A stretch of 64,000 nucleotides of DNA from Strigops habroptila. Its lineage: Eukaryota > Chordata > Aves > Psittaciformes > Psittacidae. The notes below the pieces were generated by a model, which was not told where the DNA came from, did not search any database, and saw only the letters and a list, made by a program, of their open reading frames with translations. This document shows, in pieces, positions 1 through 13,400 of the stretch. The position numbers and the translations under genes were made by a program. Positions within the stretch are counted from its first letter, which is position 1; the number at the start of each line of letters is the position of its first letter. The stretch spans positions 93,612,743 through 93,676,742 of the forward strand of contig NC_044278.2 of the NCBI RefSeq assembly GCF_004027225.2, read 5' to 3'.

Positions 1-1057
1 ATGTAATCAAAAGGCTAAACTTGTTTCTAAACCTTGGCTGATGCTTTTATGTTCACGACACTATGGATGTACACAACAGATCTATGACAAACAGAACAGA
101 CCACTGAATGTTGTAGGAGCATTGTAACAATGCACCAAGGAAGACATTCTTCCAATAGGCCAACTAATAAACTCCCAGTGCATATGAAAAAGGGTCAAAT
201 CAGTAACTCCTGGTAAACTTTCTAAACTCTAATAATATTCTTAATACTAAGATTTTGCTTCAAGAGTTAGATTTGTCAGGCAATGACTGTAACAGCAGTT
301 AAGGCTTAATATTGGGTACCTGAGGTCAACTAGCAACCTAGAACTGATGCAAGCAGCTAACAGTCATATCTTTTTTGGGTTTATTTATTTGTTAAAAAAA
401 AAAAAAAAACAACAAATGCTTCTTGCATCAGTCTGCACCCTCATTTCCAATGCTCTGCTTGGTTAAATTGGTTCAGAGAGGAAGAGTCTCCTACTGCAAG
501 CACTGCTTTTAGAGCCGGGTCAATTACATCTTCCATTTCATTTCTTCCCTGTATACTGGATATACTACATTTGTATTGGATATATTGCATCAATAACAGC
601 CGGGAAAAACAAAATGTGCAATGAATTAAAACTTCAGAAGTACATTGAAATAATTCTGGACACTCGGATACTCCCAGAGACACCAGACCACAATTTCCCA
701 CGAGGAAGATCCACCCTACCACAGCATTACTTGGCTCTGGTGATGGACTGACACACACTTCATAAACAGGTAAAACATTCAGAGCTCTGAAGCTCAGAAG
801 TGGGGATCTGCACCTACTCTAGGCAAGGTCCTACTCTGTGCCACTGCTGCGTTTCTGCCATGGGGAAATGCAATTACTCAAAACAGATGATGTTTTCACA
901 AGGAAATGGCTACCTCAGGCAGAACAGACCAGAAAAGTGGTTTTAACAGTTCTCAGTATGTAATTTAATGATCATTTTGTTATACTGATGTTTTTCAAAA
1001 AGCATCAGTCAGGTAGAAAACATGAGCCTTCGCTTTACCGTCCACAACAGACATCAT
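1..1057. other. NUFIP1 3' flank / 3' UTR
   Basis: This AT-rich stretch follows the NUFIP1 stop codon on the minus strand. It must contain the 3' UTR, but its end cannot be fixed from sequence alone. Minus-strand poly(A) signal candidates are ATTAAA (964-969) and two overlapping AATAAA copies (380-389). A run of 16 A lies at 394-409. No coding exon was recognised; the open frames here are short and show no family resemblance. Confidence 0.6.
380..389 (-). terminator. Candidate NUFIP1 polyadenylation signal
   Basis: Read on the minus strand this is AATAAATAAA, two overlapping canonical hexamers about 670 nt after the NUFIP1 stop. A closer ATTAAA at 964-969 is the alternative. The choice is unresolved without transcript ends. 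Confidence 0.35.
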
Positions 1058-1417
1058 CTACAGTACTTCTTCACACTGAATTGATGGGGTTTCCCACGTG
1101 TCCTCATCTGCCAAGTGAGCCATCTGCGAAGTCTGATCCTCGGGTGCTTTCTCACCCTGGGCTATTAATAATGCATCTTCTCTTCCTCCTGCTAACTGAA
1201 GGTCAGAGCTACAAGAACAATTAGATTCATTGAGTTTGTCTGTCAAAGACTCTGCCATAGCTGTTGTAGAGGGCCGTACAGCCTCTGTTTCAGCTTGTGG
1301 TTCTGTTTCAGCTTGTGGTTCTGTTTTAAAGCGAAGTCCAAATACGTTATTCTGGATGAGGTATCGAACACACTGCAAAATCACATTCCTTTCGTGTCGG
1401 ATGTCCTGGGCCAGTAA
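1058..1417 (-). CDS. NUFIP1: NUFIP1 exon 10, ZNHIT3-binding segment and acidic C-terminal tail
   Basis: The terminal coding exon has 360 nt including TAG, with acceptor TCTTTCCAG. The first 28 residues ([20 protein letters not shown], then IQNNVFGL) match the conserved C-terminal segment that binds ZNHIT3/Hit1 in known NUFIP1/Rsa1 proteins (family knowledge). About 91 residues follow, rich in Glu, Ser, Thr and Ala. As I recall, mammalian NUFIP1 ends much sooner after this point. The tail includes two tandem TEPQAE units from an 18-bp duplication. Confidence 0.92.
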   Translation of the reverse strand, partial: LLAQDIRHERNVILQCVRYLIQNNVFGLRFKTEPQAETEPQAETEAVRPSTTAMAESLTDKLNESNCSCSSDLQLAGGREDALLIAQGEKAPEDQTSQMAHLADEDTWETPSIQCEEVL

Positions 1418-4400
1418 CTGGAAAGAAAGAAGAGATGATGATGCACATTTCCCTCTATTGCTCTGATACAAGCCTAGAAAGATGTATGGCTCTAGTCAGT
1501 AATTTTGAACATCTCTGAATTTAAATAGTTGGCTTTCTCACAGGAGTCCTGGATACACAGAGCAGGAGACTACCTTACCAGACACAGCCCAGAAAAGCCA
1601 TATAATCCCACACTTGGTGCTTTCCCCCTGACTGAGGCTTTGGCAGAGCCAGGGAGCATGTTTGACAGCACTACCACACAGCTTTCTGGGCTGGGCAATG
1701 TAAGGGCTTGCTGTCTTCCTTGCCAAGGGGAGACCAGACCCCTTATTGCATCAGTTCAACTCACCGGCCAGGAGAAAATAAACCTGACAATTAGCAGCAA
1801 GCAGTGGGATGTCCTGGGATTCTTTTATTCTTTGTTTAGGGGTTTTTTTAGGGTCATGTGTGTCAAAAACTCAACAGGGTAAGCAAAAGGCCCAGCGTAG
1901 CAGAGAATAAGAGGTGCAACCAGGCATTCACAGAGAAGGAAGCAGGAAGGGAGCTGCTCTTCTGGGCAGCAGCACAGGTTAGTGGTTAAACACCATTTCT
2001 AGAGATAGAGGCTCATAACAGCCATGATTCACTATGGTACTGGCACCATGACTGTACCAGTGAAAAGGATGAAAAACACTGCACTGCACCAGCTACTAAG
2101 AAGGAAAAAAAATGACTGCTATAGCTGAACCTCAGACAGTGCCCACAGTGCACATATTTAAACTGCTCATTTAGCACCATTAATGCACTAAGGCAGGTAG
2201 ATCAAGCTGATAACTCTGACGGTATTTCTGGATTAAACTGACAATTTCATTTTGCGCAGGTGGTAGAGAATCTCACTGAATATACCTATTCCTATATTAA
2301 GAATTTCCCCCCCAGTTATCCAAGTGTAGATCCAGATGACAGTGTTCTCATATCATGGACTGTAATACTAAGCCACACGTCCCAGTACATCAGGAGAGCA
2401 AGACTATTAGCATCTTTTACACTTTCCAGGTCATAGCATACCTGTAATTTAACATCCCTTGCATTTTTTATTAGAAAACCCCTTTGAGTAAAAGATGGTT
2501 ATGAATACAAGGAAAGGGTATGTTTCATCAAGTACTAGACTGGATTTAAATAGCAATAACTGGTTTAGGCTGTAACCCACTAATACAGTATCTTAAAATG
2601 CTAGAGGCCTCCCTCATCAACTTCAACCTCATTGAAGTTCATTTTGGTGTTAAAAGAAAAAAAATAAATGAATCAGCCAGAAGGCTGAAGGAACTTCTGT
2701 CATTGTGAGCATCAGCAGAACTAGTACTCTGAAGAAACAAGTTTAAAGCAAGTGGCTAAATCTGTAACTACCTGATAGTTTTACACATTGCAGGAGATCT
2801 AGCAAAATTTAGCTTGTAATCTCACAGAGAAGCCTTTTTGTTGTTGTCAGTTTCAACAGTGGTTTAACCAGTCACTTTAAGGTGTGCATATTTCTATTTA
2901 GACTAGTTACTACAAGGTGTTACAAGCAGCTGACACCTAAAATAGGCCTTCAGAAACCTCCCATCTGAACAAAGAGATGCACATTAGGGCAGACATGGGA
3001 CAGCACAGCCATGTTCTCTTTGCTCAACTAGGAGAAACTGCTGAATTCCCAAATGGCCAAATAACAGCACAGATGGGATGCACCATCGCCCTATCAAAGA
3101 CTCCATCTTTGTATTATATTTTTTAATGCAGGCATAGGTATCAACAGAGTGATGCTACGAAAGCCTTTCATCAACATACAGAATGGCTAAAATGCACATT
3201 ACTGTTTGCATGGCTACAAAAAGCACGTTTCAGTAGCACCCAAGCCCACTGCTGAATGACTGCAATAGACATCTTGCAGCTATTCTCCTACCCCCTCTTT
3301 TATAGCAAAAAGGGGAAGTAGGAGAATAAAAGTATCATTTCACTGATAAAAAAAATCCTTTTTTTAGCAATTCTACTTCCTCACTTTTTGGATGAATTCT
3401 CAGCAGTGACTCACTGTAAAATTTCAACCTTGCTTCCTCAAGGTTTTTCCACAATGACCATTTCTGACAGTGGAAGCGTACCTGTGAATCTCAAGCACTC
3501 CTCTGTGATTCATAGCCACAGTACACATCCTTTAAACTACAGTTTTGAGCAACATTAAAAGATACAAAAAAACCCACACACCAAAATGCAGGTTTTAAAA
3601 TGGACTATACTGGCAAGCTGCAGTTCAGGCTTCCAATGTTCTACCAGCTTCTCTCAGCTTGTGGGACCTCATCTGACTCTATTCCAGAGTCCTCTTTTGC
3701 TTTGATCTCCAACAACTTTGAAGAGCAAGAGATAAAGACAACTGCATGCTTAGGGAGCTACACAAAGGGCAAACATTTCCTTTTCAGTCACTAGGAGCTT
3801 TAAGTCTTGGCAGCAACGGTACTATGTGCTAAAAGGACTATCAAGGGATTTCTCCCACATCTGTAGCTTGGGATGTGCCTTATCAGGTATCTCTTGCCTA
3901 AACATTCTGCACTGTTTCAGAGCCCTGATGTCACTGGCACCCTGCTTTCCACTGTGTTCTGTCCAGAACAAGTTTTCCCTTGATAGAGGAGCTTTATGCA
4001 GGCTGTTCGCAAAATCACGAGGGTAGCCTACTATCTGATACTGCTTCTGAGTCCTAAATGCAACAAAAGCTTCAAAGAAAGCCCCCAAGCTTCCAAATAG
4101 GATGCTTTGAACTATTACTGAAAACAGAATTGTAACACCTCAGACTACAAACCTCTTCTCACCCTTCTGAGACACCAACCTGCTCTTCAAGGTACCAGTG
4201 CTGTCACTTCCTCAGATTGATGTAAACATGCCTACCTCATGCACATGCAGGATGCAGCTCAACACCACCCTACAGTTTAAGACACCAACACCCTTATCAA
4301 CAAGACCTTATTGACTGTATCTGAAAAAATTATGTGCTCCTTGATCAGAGGAAGGCAGCTGAATAGCAAAGTCAGGAGCAAAGGGAGAAAGATCAGAATA

Positions 4401-7400
4401 AGGCTAATGGGATCACACATAAACAAAACATACTGGATAGGGGAGAAGGAGTAAAGGTTTTGTCCTTTGTGCAGCTCATTTTAGGCACATATTTAAGTTG
4501 TCATCTCCTGCTCACCAAAGTCAGCCATTACCTGAATGTATATGAGGGTATTTCTATCTGTATATTTAAGCATCTACAGGTTCTCCAAGTGAAATGCTCA
4601 CTTTGCTGTTTTTAAGACAGGATCTTTGTTAACAAACTGCTCTAACTTCCAAGAAGGAAAAGGAGAACTGCTCAGATACAGCGCTGCTCTGGTACTGGAG
4701 GCATTATTTTAGCACTAAGACTGTTACCATTTCCAGCAGAGTTGGACGGCGCTTCGGAAGGAGAGGTAATGTTCTCTTGCCCCAGTTATCAGGCCCTCTG
4801 GGGGGACGTGCATTTAAATTTGAGTTTCTCAACATCGTGCCTGCATATTCTGGACGTTTTTGCTTCGGATTTCGGCTCCAAGGAACATAAGTAGTTTGAG
4901 GCGTATTTTTGAGCGCAGGCTGGTTTTTCTCAGCTTTTGTTGCAGTCTTGACAGGGATTTCTTAAAGAAAAAAACACACTTTCATCTCAAACTTAAAAGC
5001 CTTTTTAACATTATTATATCCCCATGCACTGGCAGTTAGTTAGCACTACTCTTGCTCACATAACCTGATGTGAAGATGTTCAAGGTTTACTTGGGGGAAG
5101 GGAGGGTTTTGTTTGGTTTGGAGTTTCTTTTAAAATACAAAGAATAATCTCTAAACATTCACAGGAAAGAAAACAAGATATTTAAATTCTGCACTGCAAA
5201 AAGAAAAACAGAAGCAGTAAGAGCTGAACAAGATTTTCAAACCTCTGCCTTCTTATCGCTTAGAAAGTACATTGCTTCTGCTTCACAAAATAGCTTGCTG
5301 TAAATTTGGCTGCTAAGAAAATCATGATACAGTTAGGGCAGAGCATGCCCAAGTTCAATTCCCTGCCTGCTAGATACTCTCTCTAACTTTGAGTAAGCCA
5401 TCTAGGGCAGGTAAAGCTACCTAGATAGTAACTACCTGCAAAATCAAGGAGCAGCAGCAATTTTGTACTATACACTGATGCATGCCTTCAAGAGGAGCAC
5501 AAAAATCAAGTACTAGAGGGTTCACGTCTTACTGCAACACCCAGCAGCCTTCTATGGAAAAAGCCCTTAAGGACATAGAAATTTGTTCACAGGGTGAGCA
5601 TAACAGCTTTTTCCTGGCACTATTCAAATAGGATTTGAAGCGAGACTGAGGGCAGGTTTCTTTTTTCTTTCCCAACTAGGGGGAAGAAAGGCTCAGGAAA
5701 TTCAATTACCCTAACCAAAGACATTTTATGCCCCCCTTTTAAGCCAGCAAATGCTGCTGAGGAAAGGCAAGCAAAGAGGAGGGAAAAAACCCACCCAGCC
5801 TTTCAGGAAACTCTGAGGCCTTCTGAAGTATGCTGTAGGGCTGGGAAGCGAGGGCATTAGGTGTGGTACAGGCCAAGTGGAAAAGGCCATCCCTGTCTGC
5901 ACAAATGCTGTGCTATGTCCGGGTGCTTCTCTGAGGCCAGGAAATACTACCATACTGGGAATAAGTAATGGCTCATTCAGTAACACTAGTTAGTGCTCAA
6001 AACTGGGAGAAGGGAGCAATGGGGAAACAAGAGGAGCAGAATAATGGCATAACCTTTTACTCCTCCCAACCTGTCTTTATACATGGCTTATACCAGTACT
6101 AGTATGGACTGTCACCGAAAGTAACCTGGAAAGGGTCTGTACCCAGACTGCAAGAACATCCCCACGCACAACCTTTAACAAGCTTCACTCTTTACTTGTA
6201 TAAGCCTAAAAATCAACAGGTACAAGACAGCTCTGAATTACAGCACTGGTAGACAGGCCAGAAATCAAAAGGCATTTCCACAGCCAAGTGTTTTGGAGGT
6301 ATAGCTGCTGAACTGCCATTATTTTAACATCTTTGCTAAATGTAAGCCACAGCTTACATGTTGTATTTTCTTCTGCAACACTCTGATTTCTCTTTAAAGT
6401 TTTTTCTCAAGAAAATGTAAGTACTATACAGGTTCTGCTTTCAGCAGTTGGGGATGTAGCCATAAAGAGCTACCACTGGGTTACTGCACTCATAAGTGAT
6501 GTATTTATGAATACACACAGACTGGACAATGAGATGCAAATTGACAAAGGACCAAATAAACACAGGAGAGGTGAAACCCCCCAAAGGAGAGTAATTTGTG
6601 ACCAGATTTTATCATTGCTTGCAGTCCACATCAACACAGTGACATAGGGTGGAAAGGGAGAAAGGGATGTGCTTCTACATACCTTCAGACTCGCTGTCAG
6701 ATGCACTGCCATAGTTGGCTGACAATGAACTCAGGGCAGAGGTGACCTGCTTGGGTACAACAGTCAAACCCAGCCTCCCATCTTCAGCTGCTGCTTCATC
6801 CTTGTCAGATTCTGCAGGGAAAGAAAAGGCAAGAAGGACTTTTCCCAGTACTCCTGCATGTCAACAGCCAGTCTTGCTGTTGAATCCCTATCTCACTACT
6901 GCACAAACCTGATGTTGGGCACTACTGCTCAACACCATGGACTGACAAGAAAGCACCACATTTGCCTACCCTCTACAGATATTCAACGGCAAAGTCCTCT
7001 CCCTGCTGGTTTACAGTCCTGCCAGCAAAACTACAGTAGCAAAAAGTTTCCTGAACAAGAGCTTGGGCTTTCTAGTTCTTTCTTCACATAACAAACATAA
7101 TTATAGGTTTTTAGTATCAAGTGTAGGTAAAGAGAGAGAGAAGATATCATAATATGTTTTGAAGTCTTATTGGATTTAGTCCTGCGGAGGCGAGGGCTGG
7201 GGGAGAATGATTCACAAGCCAGTCGGGGAAGAATTAGGCTCATTCAAAGTGAGATTTGAAGAGCAAAACAATTTTTGGATAGTAAAAAAGGTCATCGGGG
7301 ACACTGAGAACCAAGACTACAAATCAGATGATCAATTTTCAGCCACACTTCAGAATATTTGATATTTAAATCCCTGCAGAGCATTACAGACATGCACAAG

Positions 7401-10400
7401 AGAGGTATTACAGTCTCAAACTACCCAAAAAAAGAATGCCAGGAAGATAGGAGGCAAGTAACCAAAAATGCTGAAATTGAGGATACTAGGAAAACAGAGC
7501 CCTAACAGAAAAAGATTCCTAAAAATAAACATGCAAAATTTTGATAGCTTTAGTTTGAAGCAAAGGATCTATATGCACTAGAATCTTGGAAAGACTCTTG
7601 GATTTACAGTGCTAGAATTAGCAGGAAAACTAGGAAATGCTTTTCAGTAGTATACTTGCACGTAAATTTCATGCACACACCCCCCCCCCCCCCCCCCACT
7701 AGAAATAGTTTGACAAACCAGCCTGTTGAAACTCCTAGGGAAAGACTGATTGCAATCTTATTTTCACAAAGAGTTGTGTCCTCTCCCATCCCCTCTTTGT
7801 CTAAGCCTGCCCCACAGGAAAGCTGCCTCACACTTCTTCAAAAGATTTTACTGAAATACAAACTTTTGAGATCTTCATTTTGAAATCACAAACGTCTTTC
7901 CATGCTCTTCTAGTATACCATGAACAATTTACAATTCGATTTGTTGGAGGTCATGCTTTTGGGTAAAACAACTTTCAGATAAATAGGTGTGTATTTTAAC
8001 TTTGTATTTTAATCTCTCTTTTAACTTTGAGCTCTTCTTGAGGAAGGTTGATTCTCACCAATTTAATAATCATGCCAATTTGCAATTACATTGGAAGCTC
8101 GTGCTGAACACAGTGGCTTTTTCTAATGGAGAATATTTAGCACCTGCATATACTTCAGCAATTACAAAAAATACCATTTACTTCAAGTTATTTTTATTTT
8201 TTTCTGTCTTTTTTCCTAGCTCATCCAAAATGTTTAGTGAATACTGTGGTTGGGTGTCGTCTTATTGAATTTTAATGAATTACTTTTAATTTGGTTTTTA
8301 GCAAATTAGGAAAACACATTTACTGCAATACATTTTCTTTTTGAGAGTTAACACCTTTGGAGGAACTGTCATGTATTACTGAATACAACTGACTGTTTCT
8401 GGTCAGTACATACCTCAAAATTTTATGCCTGACAGGTCCATCATATTACCTTGTTTCTGCTTGCAACTCAAGAGGAAAAAAAATCTGTTTTGTCATCTCC
8501 CATTCAATTTCTTATCTTTTAAGGAACTAGTCACTAAGCAGAACTTAAGCGAATGCATTATGCAAAAGAAAACAGAAAACCCAACACATTCCCTCCAGAG
8601 GAAGGGCTGCTGCTGTTAGAAAGGTTTGAACACCTATACCGGAAAATCATGGATTTCAGTTGTACGATTTTCTTAAAATTCTACTTACACTGTGTTTGTT
8701 ATTATCTGAATAAAGACTGCACCTGGCTTTAATAATGCATAATAAGCAAGTACCATGTTCCTTTCCTACCTATTATAACAGAAGTTACTAGCTGTACTTT
8801 GGTATAATTAGACTTTTTAACATTAAGTAAAACGCAGATGCTGTGGGGAAATACAGTTATATTTAAGCATACTTAAATTTCCCAACATGCAGAGATCAGT
8901 GGAATAAACAAATTGCATAGGGATGCTGAGTTCTTGTTCCCACTAATTGAAGATTATGTTTTCAAGAGGAAAAACTCTGCATCAGACATCTTTCCAGGGG
9001 ATGCATTCTAGCCTTGTTGCTAAAAATAGCTAGAGTGTAAGTCAGCTTACATGCCATATTCTAAGAGTACTGCATCACTGCTGACTATATTATAAACAGT
9101 TATATCTGGAGAGTTTATATTGCTGCCAGCATGTGGAAACAAGACATGCTCACAAAAAAAAAAAAACTAAGTGGCAATATTTCAAAGAACACACACATAT
9201 GGAGAGTATCAAGAGCAATAATACAGCAAAAAACAGAATTAAAAGAAAAATGCTGACATTTTAAATAATTCACTTAACTCGTACAAGGAAATCCATTTAT
9301 TTTCACATTCTTAACACTGTTATTTTCAAAACCACAAAAGTGTATTCAATAGTCTTTAAAAATAATTTGATTGTTGAAGTACCTCATTCTTCTTCTGGCT
9401 TTATAAAGCTTTTCTTATTTTACATTGGTTTAGCAACCTAAGCTGGTGCATGTCCTTTAGACTACTGCACAGTATTTACATCAGAACATGTAATACTGTA
9501 CACAAACTTTATGGACACACTTTCAAACCCCTGACTAGCAAGGAAAAGCTTCAGCATCTAAACATAAAAGAACTCAGATGCTATTTCTTTTCTTCTCGTT
9601 CCTGAAGTTACTACAGCATCACTTCCCTATGGCCCAAACCACTTCGCATTTGCTGCCTCTCCCAGATAAGTGTTTTGGACAACAAAGCATTTCTAATCAG
9701 AGGATTATAGGTAGAATAAGATTATTATGATAAAGCACTTGTTAAAACAAAGACAGAATTGAGGTGCTCCATTAACAGCTCAGAAAACCTCTTCAATTTG
9801 TTAGCTAAATATTGATTTAAAGCCAGTAATGTATTTTAAAACACACAAAGCTAAGATAAATAAGTATCCAGCATGGTTAATTTTCAAATCCAAGACACAC
9901 CTACATCCTGTCTACCAACATCTTTTCCCCTTCAGGTTAAGCATTCTTCGATGATACAGAACTGTACAGAATTCTTTAGATAAAGCACTGACCCATTCTT
10001 GCACAATAACCACACTGGGAATTTTCTCAGAAGACCATGTCCTGAATCAGGATCTCTCTTTATGGACATTTCCATTTAAAAAGAAGTTCTAAGTGCAAGT
10101 TTTAGGTGCAGGGATGTTTGACTACCTTCAAGCTTATAACCCTGTTGGCCCTGGTACTATTCTAGCCACAATGCGGCAATCCTGTATTTTTTGTTAGTAA
10201 CCATGAGAAGGTACTACAGGTTCCCCCGTATTCTTCTCCAAGAATACCATAAAGCCTTGCATCCATCTTCTACTAAGAGAGTTTTCCTATTTTAAACATG
10301 CACAGTTAGCCCTCTTTCAGTCAAGGACAGAGTTTACATGGTTTTGGAAATCTCCAGCTCTCCCCAGAAGTTGCTAGTTACACAAAAGGTCAGTCATAAG

Positions 10401-13400
10401 TAGTACTACTTAAAATAAAAGTACTCCAATTTCCTTCATCTTACCGACATCACTGTTTGCCAGAAGACCAAGAGGGTCTACGTCCCTCACGTATGGCTGA
10501 GATGCCAAAGCGTGCTGGTTTTCACGTTCCTTTTCACACACGCCGTTTTCCAGTCCATCTGCTTCATTTTGAGTTTTAGGTACATTATAATCACCACCAT
10601 TTTTCCTAAATTTCTTCCAGAACGGGCGCCTTTGTCTTCTCTTCTGTCTTCCTTGCTGCCCAAGCCTCTCCTCATTTCCTGAAGGTTTCCACATCCCCTT
10701 CATTTTGCTGGAGAAAAGAAACACAAAGCTCATACAAATGACAAGCTATGAGAATAAACTTTACTGACATAATCAAACAGCTTAGATTTAAGATTCAGTA
10801 ACATAGCATGATGCCAGGACTTACTCCAGCTCAGCTAACATGTGGTGACAGACCAGACAGGCAGTCACAGCTCATCTCATTGGCAGGGCAATGTGACAAA
10901 GCTGGAACCTAAATGAAGAGTTTGAAGTTCATGACTTATTTTTTAACAAGGCAAAGGGTACATAGGCTAAGCAAGTTTCTTGATCATCTGAGGTGCCAGG
11001 ACACTGAGTTTTCCTTTCACATTACCTAGACAGAAAAGACAATATAGAAGGGACAACCTAAACTTCCTGAAAATACTTGTTTTCAAGCAACAGAAACTTA
11101 ATTCAGCAAAGCCAGCCTGCAACTTAGCAGCACATTCCAACCACAAAAGACATACAAGATCTACCATCCTGGATGAGCCCCATGGTTCATTCTGCTCAGT
11201 ACTCTCTCCCTCAGCCTCACCTACAGCATGGCAGAGGTCCAGTTATTCCTAGTCAACTGTACCATACTTGTACAACAGCTTGATGCGCGGACACCTTTCT
11301 CCTCACCTACTTTTGCATGGTATACCACTTAAGAGACTCTCTCTCACTAGAGATGCTCCCAAGACAACTGATGGTTTTGCATCTCACACTGTGGGATGCT
11401 GTGTGAATGTCTGGCATCCCTGAAACCTTGTAGCAAGGTGTTAATATTTTGTGAAAAATTACTTCCTTTAGTTTGTCTTCATTCTGATCTCTAAAAAGGT
11501 CATTTGGTACCTCCATCCCTGTCGAGTTGCGAAAAAGCAGTGTACAACTGCATTCTATTCACCTCTTCCCACCTCTGCAGTTTTTCTAGACCTCCATTAT
11601 AGAGCCCTTCCACGCTACCCACTTCTTTTCTTGTACAGAAACATTCCTATTACCAACACTCCTCTCTTCCATACCTTTCCAGCCTAATTAAGTCCTTCTT
11701 GAAAGGACAGGGCCTGCCACAGCATTCAAAACAGCTTTATATCACAACAAAATACATTTCATTTCATTCTCCAGTCATTTCATGACAGTGTCTAACACTG
11801 ACTGCTTGGCCCAGAGAGCGTCATCCACTGTAGCGCTCCTGTGGCACAAGAGGCAAGTCATCACCTTCCTGTCCATCAGTCTCTCATCCACAAAAGGAGA
11901 TTAATATTAGCTCCCATAATTCCACTCCATTTAGACAGAGAACTGCATTTCTGAATTTGTACAACCAGACTCTAAATTCAGGATATTGTTGTATAACCTG
12001 TAAGATATTGAGAAAATATAGACTCAATTAGAGGTGTTGTCCTTGACCAAAGGTTAACAACAACATTTTGATTTCCCTGGGGCCTCAAACACCCAGAAAG
12101 GAACTCCAAGGTCACAAACACATCCCAACAAACAACAGCCTAGCATCTGCCTTCTGCTTTCCCCTCGTGAAAGATATACTACTCTTCACATCCCATTCAG
12201 AGGGTATAAAGAGCCATGCGCTATTACTCAGCCGTTGCAAGACACCAGACAGACTACCAAAGTGGTCCTTCTGCATCTCTAATCTCACATGTGGGGATGC
12301 TGAGAATTAGCAGTGTAAAGCACTTCAGACAACCACAAATGGAAAGCACCGTGGAAGTGTTAAGTATCTAATCCTTCCTAAATCTTACTTAGCTATTTGC
12401 TTTAACAGTACAGCTTGCAGAGAATAAGCTGTATTCTATTTTTGTCTCATGCATCAGTAAATTTGCCAGATAAGCACCAATTCCAGGATCTTCACTGTTG
12501 ATATACAAAGCAGAAACGACAGCTCTTTGGACAAGTCATCAAGTCTATAGTGCTAGCACCCCGGGGGGAAAAAAGATATTTCTAGAATCAACCAGTGTTA
12601 AAGGTCACTGAGTGAAAGGAAGCAACCTGTAATTTTGAGGACTCTTTTTCCGAACAATTTTCCAGATATAAAGTTACTAACAAACATAATAGTATGGAAG
12701 TGCTGATTGACATGTAAGACTACATAATTTATCTGACTCACAGCCACAACAGCTACAAAACAAACCTGCAGACACCAAACAGTTTGTTACTGTGACAAGC
12801 AAAACTCATCTTTGCTTGTAAGAATCTCCAAACTTAGTATTACATGTTTGCAGCTTTAGCCTCAATGCCTAGGTTTGGTTCCTTGGGTCCAATGGACTTC
12901 TGCAACTTCATATCCTATAAAAGAAGTTTTACTTCCTTCAGTCTTTTATAAACCTTTCCTTCCAAAAATCATGAAAGGCAACTGGCTGGAAGGGGGGGAT
13001 AAATGTTGGGTCTTATGAAACCCACACTGCACCAAGGTAATTTGCACTGTCACCATTTAACAAATTATACTAGCCTGACATGAAACCTATTCTGCACTGG
13101 CTCAACCACTTCACCATGGTGCAAGTTTTTATTGCTTTGGTGCCATCCCCTATTAAAAAAAGACAACCAAAGCAAGCCCCTAGGCAAGCTCCAGCTTCAC
13201 TTCCACGCAGCAGTAAATGGTATTTAGCAAGAGCCCTTAGGACTGAGTCTGCTCCTGCCTTCCAGCTCAGTCGTTCTAGTTTAAATAGGTGATATTCTGT
13301 GAGCATGAACCATTATAACATTTTTTTATACAGCCTTCCCACAGGCCCTAAAGTAGAGCTAATGAAGTTATCTGGTTCCAAAGAACACTGACACTGATGG

